A stretch of DNA of 64,000 nt from Cristatella mucedo (taxonomy: Eukaryota > Bryozoa > Phylactolaemata > Cristatellidae). This document shows, piece by piece, positions 18,445-27,444 of the stretch; the first letter of the stretch is position 1; every line of letters begins with the position of its first letter. The notes below the pieces were generated by a model. That model had not been told where the DNA came from and ran no database searches. It saw only the letters and a program-made list of their open reading frames with translations. A program made the translations under genes and the position numbers. The DNA is taken from assembly GCA_009760855.2 (NCBI GenBank), contig WPIO01000102.1:1426001-1490000 (forward strand), written 5' to 3'.

Positions 18445-18947
18445 CAACCGTAAACATGGTTGATATTGAAAGTAAATCGAAAGTTGTGATAGATCTTCTT
18501 AATAAGTTAAAAACTTTAAATAACACAAACAACGAAGAAATGCAGCAAAAAGCAAATGATTTGCAAAAACAAGTGCAAGATTTGGAGGCAAAAAGAGGAG
18601 TTCTTTCGGCTATGGCATTGGAGGAAAAACGCAAAAGTTTATCGGCCAGCTTTGATGCTTTTCAAAAAGAAAGTCAGGTTCGTCAAAATAAACTACAAGA
18701 TACTCGCGCTAGTGCTTTGGGCGAAATAGATATGGAAGTTAGAAAAATTATCGCAAACCTCGCAAAAGATAAAAATCTTAATTTGGTGATTGCAAATCAA
18801 ATCTCTTTATTTGTAAATCCTTCCGATTTTACAGACATCACTCCTGAAGTTATTGAGGCTTTGAACGTTTCCATGCCAACAATAGATATCGCAAAACATT
18901 CTGGCATCACAAGAAAGGTCGCCCCAGCAAAATCCGTTAAAAAATAA
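18255..18947 (+). CDS. OmpH/Skp-family periplasmic chaperone
   Basis: A 230-residue exported protein. Residues 1-31 form a signal peptide (KKNIKSLAVMAACGAVLIG core, ending FAKS). The mature part has the Skp order: a beta strand RLATVNMVDIESKSK, then a long coiled coil at about 95-160 (EEMQQKANDLQKQVQDLEAK), and a return strand KNLNLVIANQISLFVNPSDF. Skp binds unfolded outer-membrane proteins on their way to BAM. Its usual neighbours bamA, lpxD and fabZ are absent. It begins in the right copy of the direct repeat. A stem-loop (18962-18993) follows the stop. Confidence 0.87.
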   Translation: MDNIWKKNIKSLAVMAACGAVLIGSGVDVFAKSKVIKESAEVVAENKDQSVNANEVNAAIVRLATVNMVDIESKSKVVIDLLNKLKTLNNTNNEEMQQKANDLQKQVQDLEAKRGVLSAMALEEKRKSLSASFDAFQKESQVRQNKLQDTRASALGEIDMEVRKIIANLAKDKNLNLVIANQISLFVNPSDFTDITPEVIEALNVSMPTIDIAKHSGITRKVAPAKSVKK

Positions 18948-18961
18948 TCTAGATATTCTTT

Positions 18962-18993
18962 GGAAGAATTGATGCTATATGATCAGTTCTTCC
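18962..18993 (+). terminator. Stem-loop after the OmpH/Skp gene
   Basis: A 12-bp stem (GGAAGAATTGAT with ATCAGTTCTTCC, one G-T wobble) has an 8-base loop and starts 15 bases after the stop codon. There is no T-run immediately after it, so it may protect or process the mRNA end rather than terminate. Confidence 0.4.
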
Positions 18994-19098
18994 TGAATGC
19001 GGCTGATTTTTGTATATTTGGAAATTTTTTTTGCAATAGAATTCTGTGAATTAATAATCATAAATTGTACTTGAATTGTTGATAGTGTCGATTGATTT

Positions 19099-19790
19099 TT
19101 ATGGTGTATGTTGCTGAAATATTCTTAAATCTGCATGATGTGGCAATAAGCGATGTTTCCCATTAGGTTTTAGTGCCGGCAATATGTTTTGGTTTTTTGC
19201 GGTACATGATTTTTCTGGAATATGGATTGTTTGAAGTGATCTGCTTTGTATCTTCATTATCTTGTTATTATTATTTACTTCTTCTTCGCCAATATATATT
19301 AAACAATTTTCTTTATATGGCATTAATTTTTCAATATTAACGGCCAGAGATAAATTAGATTTATGGTGTTTGGCGCTGAAGTAAAAAATTTTATCTAAAG
19401 CAGTGCATAATTTTTCGCTGCATGCCTTTTATTTTTTGATTTTAACAATCTGCGTTTCGTCGCTTTCGCATTGTCTTCCATTTGCCTCTTCATCAATGCT
19501 GATTTCCATAACCGACAAACAGTCATGGCCAAGATATTTTTCCATCAAGCCAAAACTTCCATCGGCGCTCTGTTGTTTATTATTTGTGGCTATGTAATTC
19601 GAGCTTTAATTCGTTATTTTGGGTATTAAATCAACAAGCAATTCAAAGTACACATCTTCTTCATCCGGCAATTGTCTGAATAATTGCTCGTCATGCTGGC
19701 AATGCGGCTTAAGTGTTCTACTTGCAGCATGCTTAATTTTGTAGCAATTCATGCACGCAACTTTGTATCATTAATGTAATTAATACTAAA
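19099..19790 (-). pseudogene. Decayed protein-coding remnant, family not identified
   Basis: Read on the minus strand, three successive stretches in different frames look protein-like and are separated by stops. The first contains HAASRTLKPHCQHDEQLFRQ and LPDEEDVYFELLVDLIPK (about 19740 to 19610). The second contains SADGSFGLMEKYLGHDCLSV and ISIDEEANGRQ (about 19610 to 19430). The third contains NLSLAVNIEKLMPYKENCLI and IYIGEEEVNNNN (about 19430 to 19099). Composition and codon choice resemble real genes here. I could not assign a family. It is probably one gene broken by frameshifts, but this needs a translated search. Confidence 0.35.
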
Positions 19791-19799
19791 ACAGTGAAG

Positions 19800-20736
19800 G
19801 CAAACATCATGCTAAAGATTTATCTGAAATTTCTGTAACTCACTTGCCGTTATCGGTGGAATAGTAATGTACGGTTGTCGTTAATAATATTTGATTGTAG
19901 GGCTGTAATTGTTCTATTTTTTAGGTGTATTTATTTTGATTTTTGCTAATTTTTATCGTTCTTGAGAATTTCTGCTATGTGATTTATGCGCTTGATTCAG
20001 AGCAGCAAGCTGCATGGGATGGGATTTTTTTATTTAGTATAAATAGTTAATGCTTGGTAATTAAAAAATATTAATAACAATAAAAATAGATTTGTTTGTG
20101 AGTCATGGTTTTTTTGATTTTGCATTGGTTTTAGGTATTCATAGCATTGCCTCCAAGATCGTAATTATTAGCTAGTCATTATATAGGCTGGTTTTGTCTT
20201 TTGTGGTGATGATTTGGTTTGTTTTGGGGGGGTCTTTGCTTGCTCTGCTAATCATTTTATTTCTATATATGAAAAATCAGCAGAAAGGTTCGTTTCTCGT
20301 CTGTAAGTTTTTATAAATTGCTTAATTTTAATATTTTTTTCATCATTCATTACATTCATATTATGAACAAATAACGGTTTATTTATTTAATTGACAAGCT
20401 TGATTATGTTTGTTGTGGCTTCTTCTGTGATTTGTTTGTTGTTCAGAGGTTTAATTTTTGTGCTTGATTGGTAGTTTTTTGCACTACCGATGATTAAACT
20501 TTAAGTTATTGCCGAGGTTATTATTGCTTAAAGTTATTGGCGAAATATGCAGTACCTATAGCTTTATTGTTTATGTCAATTATTTCTAGTAATTTCGTAG
20601 CTTCTAACGCAAAGCCTTAACCACGGAAATGATTTTATTTGCGGAGCCTTGGTTATAATTAATGCCGCTATGTGCTGTTTTTTTGATATTTTAGTCTGTT
20701 TTGAATTATTTATCATAAAAATTTTTATAATAAAAA
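19800..20736. other. Intergenic region of about 940 bases, nothing recognised
   Basis: AT-rich DNA between the decayed remnant and the end of the AsmA-like gene. Stops are dense in all frames and I see no RNA gene, repeat or promoter worth calling. Confidence 0.5.
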
Positions 20737-23673
20737 CTACAAAGAAACAACTATTGCGATAATGGCCATGGCTATGGCGCTCATGGCAGAAACAATTGCT
20801 ATAGTCATCGATTTTGTTGGTCTAATGTCTAAATTTTCCGCTATTTTATCGTAAGGGCCGCTAACTTTCCATTCGAAATTATTGAAGAGGTGGTTTTTTT
20901 GTAGCATAAAAAATATCGCTGGACCAAAAATTGGAAACTTTCTAATATCGAATTTATTTTTGTTGAGATAATTCAGTGCAAGTTTGCCATTCAATTCAAT
21001 ATTTTCTGTTTTTAGATTTACAGTTCCAGATCCACTGGCATCCAAAACATTAGATTTTACGTTAAATTTTTCTATATTAAATATTTTGTCTTGCAGATTG
21101 TATGTAAAATCAGTGATGGAGTTGTGGATTTTGATCGTATGGGCAGATCCTTCAGATTTGCCTTCTCCAATATCATAGCTAAATCCATCAAATTTCAGCT
21201 CTCCTGTTATAACTTTCGCTATTTTTTCTGCGGAAATTGTCACTATTCCATCTTTTAGCTTTTCATATCCACTTAAGCCAAAGGCTAACGCCAATTCTGC
21301 TGGATTTATTATTTTTGCGTAAACATTATCTCTATCGTCATTTTTATCGGAAATTAGTATTGTGGCATTTGCCAGTTCCTCGTTTTCTTCAATATTTGTC
21401 AACTTTGTGCTAAAGTGCAGGTTGTCAATATCTCCTTTTTCTAACTTTACTCCAAAGGTAAAATTAGAGAATAGTTTTTCATTATAGCCTTCTATAAATT
21501 TAACGTTTACGTGCCCATCAAGATCTATATCGCTAAACTCAAAAGAAGATGGTCCAGTAATATATTTAACAATTTCCCTCACTTTTTGGTAGTTGAATTT
21601 TTCTCCCTCTATTGTCAGTTCATATTGTAGATCTGCTGATTTGTTTATTTTTACAGTGCTGAGATTGCAAAATGGCATCTTGATTTGTTCTAGATTGGCA
21701 ATCATTTTAGATTTTAAAATCGAATCTTTATATATGTCAAAATTCATCGATCCAGCCAGATATGACTCATTGTTATCTAAATTTATTAATTTTATATTAC
21801 TTAGGTGCGCCATTCCATCTATAGATGATAGTTTTAGGTTGCTATCAAATTTTAATTGTAATTTTTCGTTGCTTTTTTTAATGATTTCCGGATTTTTTGG
21901 TATGCCAATTGCGATGTCGCCCAAATTAATGCTATATGATTGCATGGGGCTGTTTTTTTCTTTTGCAAAGTTAATATGCAGTTTTTCTTGATTGGAATTT
22001 ATTATATCGCTCTTAACGTTTTGTGCCGAGATGGCAACGGAATAAGATAGATTTTTGTATGAGTCAAAATCTTCCGCCGGAATGATTGCGTCAAAAATTG
22101 CCGTTGCGTCAAATGTGATCGTTGGATCAAGTTTTATTGTTTCTGGAGTTTTATTTAGCCATTTGGGAGCTGCCAGATTAAGGAGCCCATCTACCGCATT
22201 AGAGTTTGATGTTTTCAGTTGTGCTGTTATTTTTCCTCTTGTTTTGAAGGTATTGTCTTCTGTATATTTAATGTGTAAATCTTCAATGGTATTGTTATTC
22301 GTATCTGCAGTGCCAACAATGCTCCAACCATTGTTATTTACTTCTATGGCAATATTTCCATTTTCAAAAAACATGTTATTTATCCAAGGAATGCTTGCAT
22401 TTACATCCGTAGCAAGATATATTGTTTTGTGCTTTGTTTTTTTATGAGATGTGAATTCAAGTTGACTTTCTTTTATTTTCAATAAACCTGACTTAATATC
22501 TGTATATTTTAGAACTGATTTTTTTGTCTTAGCCATTTTATTTTTCAGATTCTCCAGCCCCGTTGTTATATCTGTAATTTTAATATAATCCATCGGACTG
22601 GTAGCAATTTTTAGCCTTCTGACCCCGTTGTATTCTTTTGAAATTGGTATTTCCCCGCTAATTTTTATTGCTCCAATGGAGCTTAAATCAAAAGTCGTTT
22701 CGCTTACTTTTAAAATATGCTCTGTTTGGTCATAATTGCCTGAAATTTTCATTTTTTCTAGATAAAATTGACTTTTATTGGAGAGATTTTGTAGTAGAAG
22801 TTTGCTTGCCGATTCTGCGGTAAAAGCCAATTCACGATTGCTAAAAGGATAAATTTCCAGTGTAAAATTTATTGGAATTAACCCCATCTTCCAATTTAGC
22901 TGTTTTTCTAACATTTCGTTGATTGGCATTCTGGTTTCCGATAGTTCAAGATTGTTAAGTGCAATAATGCATCCATACTCTTGTTTATTTTCCGTTCTGC
23001 AATTTAGATCAAGGACTGCCGTGCTGTTTGGCTGTTTTAGTTTGCTTTTAACTGAAACAGCCCTTTGATTTGCTTGATTTTGTTGTTCCAAATGAATTAC
23101 CGTATCTTGAAAATTAAAAATTTTTACCTGGCCATTATTTTCAAAATCAAATACAACATTGCCAATATATAGATCGTTTTCTATATGTAGTTGCTGTATT
23201 TTTTTAATCGCTAGCGATATTTTTCTGTATATATTGTTAATGCTTACATCAGCAGAAAAGTCTTCATTTTTTGTACTGTTTTGTTTGTTGGATATTTTAA
23301 TTTGTTGAATTGGTGGGATGTGTAGCTTTTTTTCTTTTGCCAATATAAAATTGATTGGAATGGCAATTTGTAGCTCGTCAATTTTTATATACGATGTTGA
23401 ATTTTTTTGCTCTAATTTTAGTTCGTAAACAATAAAGTTTAGGTTGTGCTGCATGTTGAAAAGCAACCCCCTTGTTTTAATTGATTTAAAACTTAGTTTC
23501 GTATCTTTTAGCTCTAGTATATGAAACTTTTCATCCAAAAAATTTACAGCATTTGTCCAGTCCAAATCATCAAAGATAACCACTATCAATAGTGCTGATA
23601 TTGCAATCAAAATGGTGATAAAAGCCATGGCTATATATCGTGTTAGAGATTTGATTGTTGCAAGAATTATCAT
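20737..23673 (-). CDS. AsmA/YhdP-like giant envelope protein
   Basis: A 978-residue protein with an N-terminal membrane anchor (about residues 10-35), a very long beta-rich body and the AsmA-like C-terminal region (NVLDASGSGTVNLKTENIEL, then FPIFGPAIFFMLQKNHLFNN and FEWKVSGPYDKI). Unusually it ends with a second hydrophobic segment, about 955-978 (SMTIAIVSAMSAIAMAIIAI). AsmA-like proteins of this size (YhdP, TamB relatives) span the periplasm and are implicated in moving phospholipids to the outer membrane. It stands alone, about 100 bases from terC on the same strand. The family call rests on the C-terminal region and overall architecture. Confidence 0.75.
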   Translation of the reverse strand: MIILATIKSLTRYIAMAFITILIAISALLIVVIFDDLDWTNAVNFLDEKFHILELKDTKLSFKSIKTRGLLFNMQHNLNFIVYELKLEQKNSTSYIKIDELQIAIPINFILAKEKKLHIPPIQQIKISNKQNSTKNEDFSADVSINNIYRKISLAIKKIQQLHIENDLYIGNVVFDFENNGQVKIFNFQDTVIHLEQQNQANQRAVSVKSKLKQPNSTAVLDLNCRTENKQEYGCIIALNNLELSETRMPINEMLEKQLNWKMGLIPINFTLEIYPFSNRELAFTAESASKLLLQNLSNKSQFYLEKMKISGNYDQTEHILKVSETTFDLSSIGAIKISGEIPISKEYNGVRRLKIATSPMDYIKITDITTGLENLKNKMAKTKKSVLKYTDIKSGLLKIKESQLEFTSHKKTKHKTIYLATDVNASIPWINNMFFENGNIAIEVNNNGWSIVGTADTNNNTIEDLHIKYTEDNTFKTRGKITAQLKTSNSNAVDGLLNLAAPKWLNKTPETIKLDPTITFDATAIFDAIIPAEDFDSYKNLSYSVAISAQNVKSDIINSNQEKLHINFAKEKNSPMQSYSINLGDIAIGIPKNPEIIKKSNEKLQLKFDSNLKLSSIDGMAHLSNIKLINLDNNESYLAGSMNFDIYKDSILKSKMIANLEQIKMPFCNLSTVKINKSADLQYELTIEGEKFNYQKVREIVKYITGPSSFEFSDIDLDGHVNVKFIEGYNEKLFSNFTFGVKLEKGDIDNLHFSTKLTNIEENEELANATILISDKNDDRDNVYAKIINPAELALAFGLSGYEKLKDGIVTISAEKIAKVITGELKFDGFSYDIGEGKSEGSAHTIKIHNSITDFTYNLQDKIFNIEKFNVKSNVLDASGSGTVNLKTENIELNGKLALNYLNKNKFDIRKFPIFGPAIFFMLQKNHLFNNFEWKVSGPYDKIAENLDIRPTKSMTIAIVSAMSAIAMAIIAIVVSL

Positions 23674-23769
23674 TTTCAGGCGGCACTTATTTTATCTTTT
23701 GAGCGCTTATTTCGCTGATCAGAGCTATGTTGTTTATTTTGATTGCTTTTTAACAAAAAATGTCTCATT

Positions 23770-24750
23770 TTATTTGCTTTTTTTTCTAACACTAATATAG
23801 GTATAGACAATCATCGATATTATTGCGGTGCAAGATACCAGTAAGCTTAAATTAATAGTAATTATTTCTCCAAAAATTGCATTGATAATCATTTTTGCTC
23901 CAATAAAAAAAAGCAAAAAAGCCAAACCGTACTCTAAATGTGGAGCCATTTGCATTATGTTTTGCAGAGCAACGTACATAGATCTAAGACCCAATACCGC
24001 AAAAAGATTGGATGTATAGATTAAAAAACTGTCTTGCGTTATTGTTAAAATTGCCGGAATGGAATCGACGGCGCATACTATATCGGCCACGATAATCATG
24101 ATAGTTGCCATAAGATTTTTGGTGCCAAAAATCTTCCCATTAAGAATGGTGTACATTCCGCAGTTTGGTGCATCAATATCTTTAATACGAAATATTTTTT
24201 TTACCGTTTTGCTGATTTTGCCGTTTAGAATATTATGATGATCTGCGTCTCCATGTTTTGCATGCATTATTATATTCATGGCTGCGTTTAGTAGGATAAA
24301 GGCAAAAATTAGCACTATCCATTGATATTTTTGCACCAAAGTTGCACCAATGGCAATAAAAATCATACGTAAAATCATTGTCATTAAAACGCCAATCGAT
24401 ATTATTTTTGGCAGGTTTTTTGCCTCGATGTTGCATGACTTTACGATAAGTAAAAAAATGAACACGTTGTCTACGCTTAAAGAATATTCTAGCAAATATC
24501 CAGTGGTAAAAATTGCCGCATCTCTTGCTCCCCTTGTAAGTAAAATAAAGATTGCAAAGGCTCCGGCCAATGCAGCATAAAGGCCAGTGTTTATGGCGGC
24601 TTTTTTAAATCCTCCCTTGCCGTGTCTAACATTTCCTAGAACAAAAAAGTCCATAAATACCAAAATTCCCGTTATGGCAAAAAGACCAACAATTCCAGAC
24701 CAAGAAAGAGAATGACTGGTGGTGTTTGCGGTGTTTGCGAGATCTAGCAT
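23770..24750 (-). CDS. terC: TerC/Alx-family integral membrane protein
   Basis: A 326-residue membrane protein with about eight or nine transmembrane helices. The conserved signature LLEYSLSVDNVFIFLLI is present at about 86-102, and a second conserved region around IVADIVCAVDSIPAI holds the acidic residues thought to bind metal. TerC/Alx proteins export manganese or support metallation of exoenzymes. A histidine/aspartate-rich loop (HAKHGDADHHN) lies in the middle. It overlaps the end of zapA by 7 bases, so the two are cotranscribed. Confidence 0.92.
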   Translation of the reverse strand: MLDLANTANTTSHSLSWSGIVGLFAITGILVFMDFFVLGNVRHGKGGFKKAAINTGLYAALAGAFAIFILLTRGARDAAIFTTGYLLEYSLSVDNVFIFLLIVKSCNIEAKNLPKIISIGVLMTMILRMIFIAIGATLVQKYQWIVLIFAFILLNAAMNIIMHAKHGDADHHNILNGKISKTVKKIFRIKDIDAPNCGMYTILNGKIFGTKNLMATIMIIVADIVCAVDSIPAILTITQDSFLIYTSNLFAVLGLRSMYVALQNIMQMAPHLEYGLAFLLFFIGAKMIINAIFGEIITINLSLLVSCTAIISMIVYTYISVRKKSK

Positions 24751-25058
24751 GAAGTACTGGATAATGATTGATTTTGCAGAAATGAATTTATTTTCTGTAT
24801 TTTTTCTTTAATATTGCTCAATTCCTTATGTATTTGCATTTGATTTTCTTCTGGATTTTGGCATTTTTTTACTCGCTCCAGTAGGTTCATGGCCGTTATA
24901 ACTAAAAGATTTTCATCTGACAGTTTTCTATTTTGAAGTGCACTATTGTTTACAATATAGTTTAGCTCGTTTGCTAGGCTTAAAATGCCGTCAGATTCCG
25001 ATGGATCGCAAAGTAAAGTATATACTTTTTTGCCAACGGAAAAATTTAATTCTTTCAT
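24744..25058 (-). CDS. zapA: Cell division protein ZapA
   Basis: A 104-residue protein with the ZapA layout: a short beta hairpin head (MKELNFSVGKKVYTLLCDPS) followed by a long helix (LANELNYIVNNSA, then LLVITAMNLLERVKK) that forms the coiled-coil tetramer. ZapA bundles FtsZ filaments at the division site. It is the first gene of a two-gene unit with terC. The 6S RNA gene that often lies near zapA is not seen in the adjoining spacer. Confidence 0.82.
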   Translation of the reverse strand: MKELNFSVGKKVYTLLCDPSESDGILSLANELNYIVNNSALQNRKLSDENLLVITAMNLLERVKKCQNPEENQMQIHKELSNIKEKIQKINSFLQNQSLSSTSC

Positions 25059-25542
25059 TTCTTTTTAATAACAGCCGAAATTGCAAACCAACAGAGCAAT
25101 TTTCTAAATAGGTGCAAGATATTTTGCAAGTAAATTCAAATAAATTGTTAATATTTTTATATTATATATTTCCGCGTTAATGCCCATATTGGACAATGGC
25201 GACTTGATGTGGAATGTTGGTGTGTTTTTGTTTTATGTGGGCTTTGATGTTGTAGGCTTTGTGCGCAATTATAGCAGCAATGTCTTTTATGTCTTTTTGC
25301 CATTGAGCTGTTTTATGGTGGATGTTTTGCTATATTTTCTTTTTTTGTAGTTTATTTTGACTGCTTTTTTGGTTTTGATTGGCAAAATTTTTACAGCGAA
25401 AAGTCATTTCCTTGGATGTTTTCTGTGGTTGTTTTTCTCTCAGAAATGGATAAATTGGGGCGGAAAATAAGCATATTTTTTATCAATTAAATCTATGTTA
25501 TTTATTTCGGATTAATTATTAATTTCGTTAGATGAAGATTGC
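25059..25542. other. Intergenic region of about 480 bases
   Basis: A spacer between zapA and the terminator of glmS. It should contain the zapA-terC promoter, but no clear box pair stands out. No gene or structured RNA was recognised. Confidence 0.45.
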
Positions 25543-25594
25543 AAAAAAAATAGTAATAAATCAACAATGACAGTCATCTTGCTTTATTACTATT
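25543..25594 (-). terminator. Strong intrinsic terminator overlapping the glmS stop codon
   Basis: On the minus strand, AATAGTAATAAA (25583-25594) pairs perfectly over 12 bp with TTTATTACTATT (25549-25560). The 22-base loop contains a small ATGAC/GTCAT hairpin, and the stem is followed by a run of T. The glmS stop codon TAG (25590-25592) lies inside the first arm. Confidence 0.82.
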
Positions 25595-27428
25595 CTACCG
25601 TTACGGATTTTGCTAAATTCCTTGGCCTATCTACGTTGTTTCCTAGGCATGATGCAATGTGATATGCTATCAGCTGAACTGCAGCTATTGCGGATAGAAA
25701 TTCTGGTAAAGATTCAACCTCCGGCAGAGCTATATGGTGCTTAATTTTTTTGGCTTTTTCTCCAAGCTTCTCTAGTATGTGGTTTTTTGAAATCAACACA
25801 ACTGAACCTTTTCTGCTCATAACTTCTTCAATATTTGAAAGATTTCTTTCAATGTGACGATCATCTGGAACTATCGCAAAAACTGTCACTTTTTCATCAA
25901 TCAACGCCAGCGAGCCATGCTTAAGCTCTCCAGCATGAATGCCTTCTGTACTAACATATGAAAGTTCCTTCAATTTTAGTGCCGCCTCCATTGCCAAAGC
26001 AAATCCAAGCTCTCTGCCTATAAAGAGAAAACTTTTTGAGCCGCAAACTTCTTTTGCTACAAGGGATATTTTGTTGTTTTGCAAAAGAGACCTCATTCCG
26101 TTTTCAATTCCCAAAAGTTTGCAAGAATCTTGTATTTTGTGCTGTTTTTTGCAGTTAAATATGTTTTGTCCTAGCGTAAAAATTGCCAACAATTGTGCAG
26201 TGAATGTTTTTGTGGCAGCCACTCCCACCTCTACTCCTGCATTGCATTGAATTGTTGTTTCACAAAGAGTTCCCATGGTGCTATTTGGGGTATTTGTAAT
26301 TGCTAAAAACTTGCATTTATTGTTTTTTAGTGTGGAAATTAGCACCACTCCATCTCGAGTTTCTCCAGATTGCGATATTAATACGTATAAAGTTTTATCG
26401 CCATCCCAAATCATTTCCCTGGAAAGCACGTCTGAAGCCACATAGGCTTGAGAGGCTAGTTTGTAGTTTTTTTCAAAATAATAAACTCCACTAAGAGCGG
26501 CATTATAGGAGCTACCTGAGGCTATAAATATAATTTTAGATATATTTTCAAGGTTTTTGATACTTTCCTGTATGGTAAGTATCCCATCGCTATCTGTGTA
26601 TTTTGCAACAAATTTTGCTATCATTTCTGGTTGCTGAAATATTTCTTTTAGAGTATAGGAATCATATCCACCCATATCGTTAGCCAATTCTGGTTGACTT
26701 GGAACAACGTGAACACTTCGTTCAGCCTCCAATTGATTATTTATCACAGATATATTTCCTATTTTATCCATTGTCATATAAACCAAATCTCCATCTATCA
26801 GTTTAATGTACTTCAAAACTTCAGATGGAAAAGATACGATATCGGAAGATGCAATTATGGTGTCCATGTTGTCGCTATAGCCAATCACCAACGGAGCGCC
26901 ATTTTTTGCTACACCCAAAAAGTGATCACAATCCTTGAAAAGTGCAATTATTGCAAATGATCCTTTCAATTTTGCTATCGCTGCAGCAAAGGCATCAACT
27001 TTTGTATATTTTTGAGAGAGAAACCAGTCTATCAACATGACAATCACTTCAGAATCTGTATCAGTTTTGGATTTATATCCATTGTTGACAAGCTCGTTCA
27101 TCAATTCTGCATAATTATCTATCATGCCGTTATGAACAACTGCTACTTTTTCCGTATATTGTGGGTGTGCATTTGCCTCATTAACTTCCCCGTGTGTTGC
27201 CCATCTTGTGTGGGCTATTGCTGCCTTTGATTCTAATTGCGAAATAGGGTCAGATTTTATTTCCGCTATGTTTTTTATTGTTTTTTTGATTTTTATCGAG
27301 CCTTCACTGTTAACTGCAATTCCAGCCGAATCGTAGCCGCGATATTCAAGCTTTGATATCGCCTCTATGGCAGATTGTGTCGTTATTGCACTTCTGGTTC
27401 CAGATAATATACCAACTATACCGCACAT
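25590..27428 (-). CDS. glmS: Glutamine-fructose-6-phosphate aminotransferase (isomerizing)
   Basis: A 612-residue GlmS of normal length. The N-terminal glutaminase domain starts MCGIVGILSG with the catalytic Cys2 and has LEYRGYDSAGIA and HTRWATHGE. Two SIS domains follow from about residue 290 (IIFIASGSSYNAALSG and LISQSGETRDG), and the C-terminus ends in the conserved DRPRNLAKSVTVE. It makes glucosamine-6-phosphate, the entry to peptidoglycan and lipid A synthesis, which suggests that the cell still makes amino-sugar envelope polymers. It lies 16 bases downstream of icd on the same strand, and a strong terminator overlaps its end. Confidence 0.98.
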   Translation of the reverse strand: MCGIVGILSGTRSAITTQSAIEAISKLEYRGYDSAGIAVNSEGSIKIKKTIKNIAEIKSDPISQLESKAAIAHTRWATHGEVNEANAHPQYTEKVAVVHNGMIDNYAELMNELVNNGYKSKTDTDSEVIVMLIDWFLSQKYTKVDAFAAAIAKLKGSFAIIALFKDCDHFLGVAKNGAPLVIGYSDNMDTIIASSDIVSFPSEVLKYIKLIDGDLVYMTMDKIGNISVINNQLEAERSVHVVPSQPELANDMGGYDSYTLKEIFQQPEMIAKFVAKYTDSDGILTIQESIKNLENISKIIFIASGSSYNAALSGVYYFEKNYKLASQAYVASDVLSREMIWDGDKTLYVLISQSGETRDGVVLISTLKNNKCKFLAITNTPNSTMGTLCETTIQCNAGVEVGVAATKTFTAQLLAIFTLGQNIFNCKKQHKIQDSCKLLGIENGMRSLLQNNKISLVAKEVCGSKSFLFIGRELGFALAMEAALKLKELSYVSTEGIHAGELKHGSLALIDEKVTVFAIVPDDRHIERNLSNIEEVMSRKGSVVLISKNHILEKLGEKAKKIKHHIALPEVESLPEFLSAIAAVQLIAYHIASCLGNNVDRPRNLAKSVTVE

Positions 27429-27444
27429 GATTTTCTTTAATAAA

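Noticed and set aside
24722-24739. Tandem GTGTTTGCG repeat
   Set aside because: It lies inside terC and only encodes the short NTANT stretch at the N-terminus; too short to mean anything.
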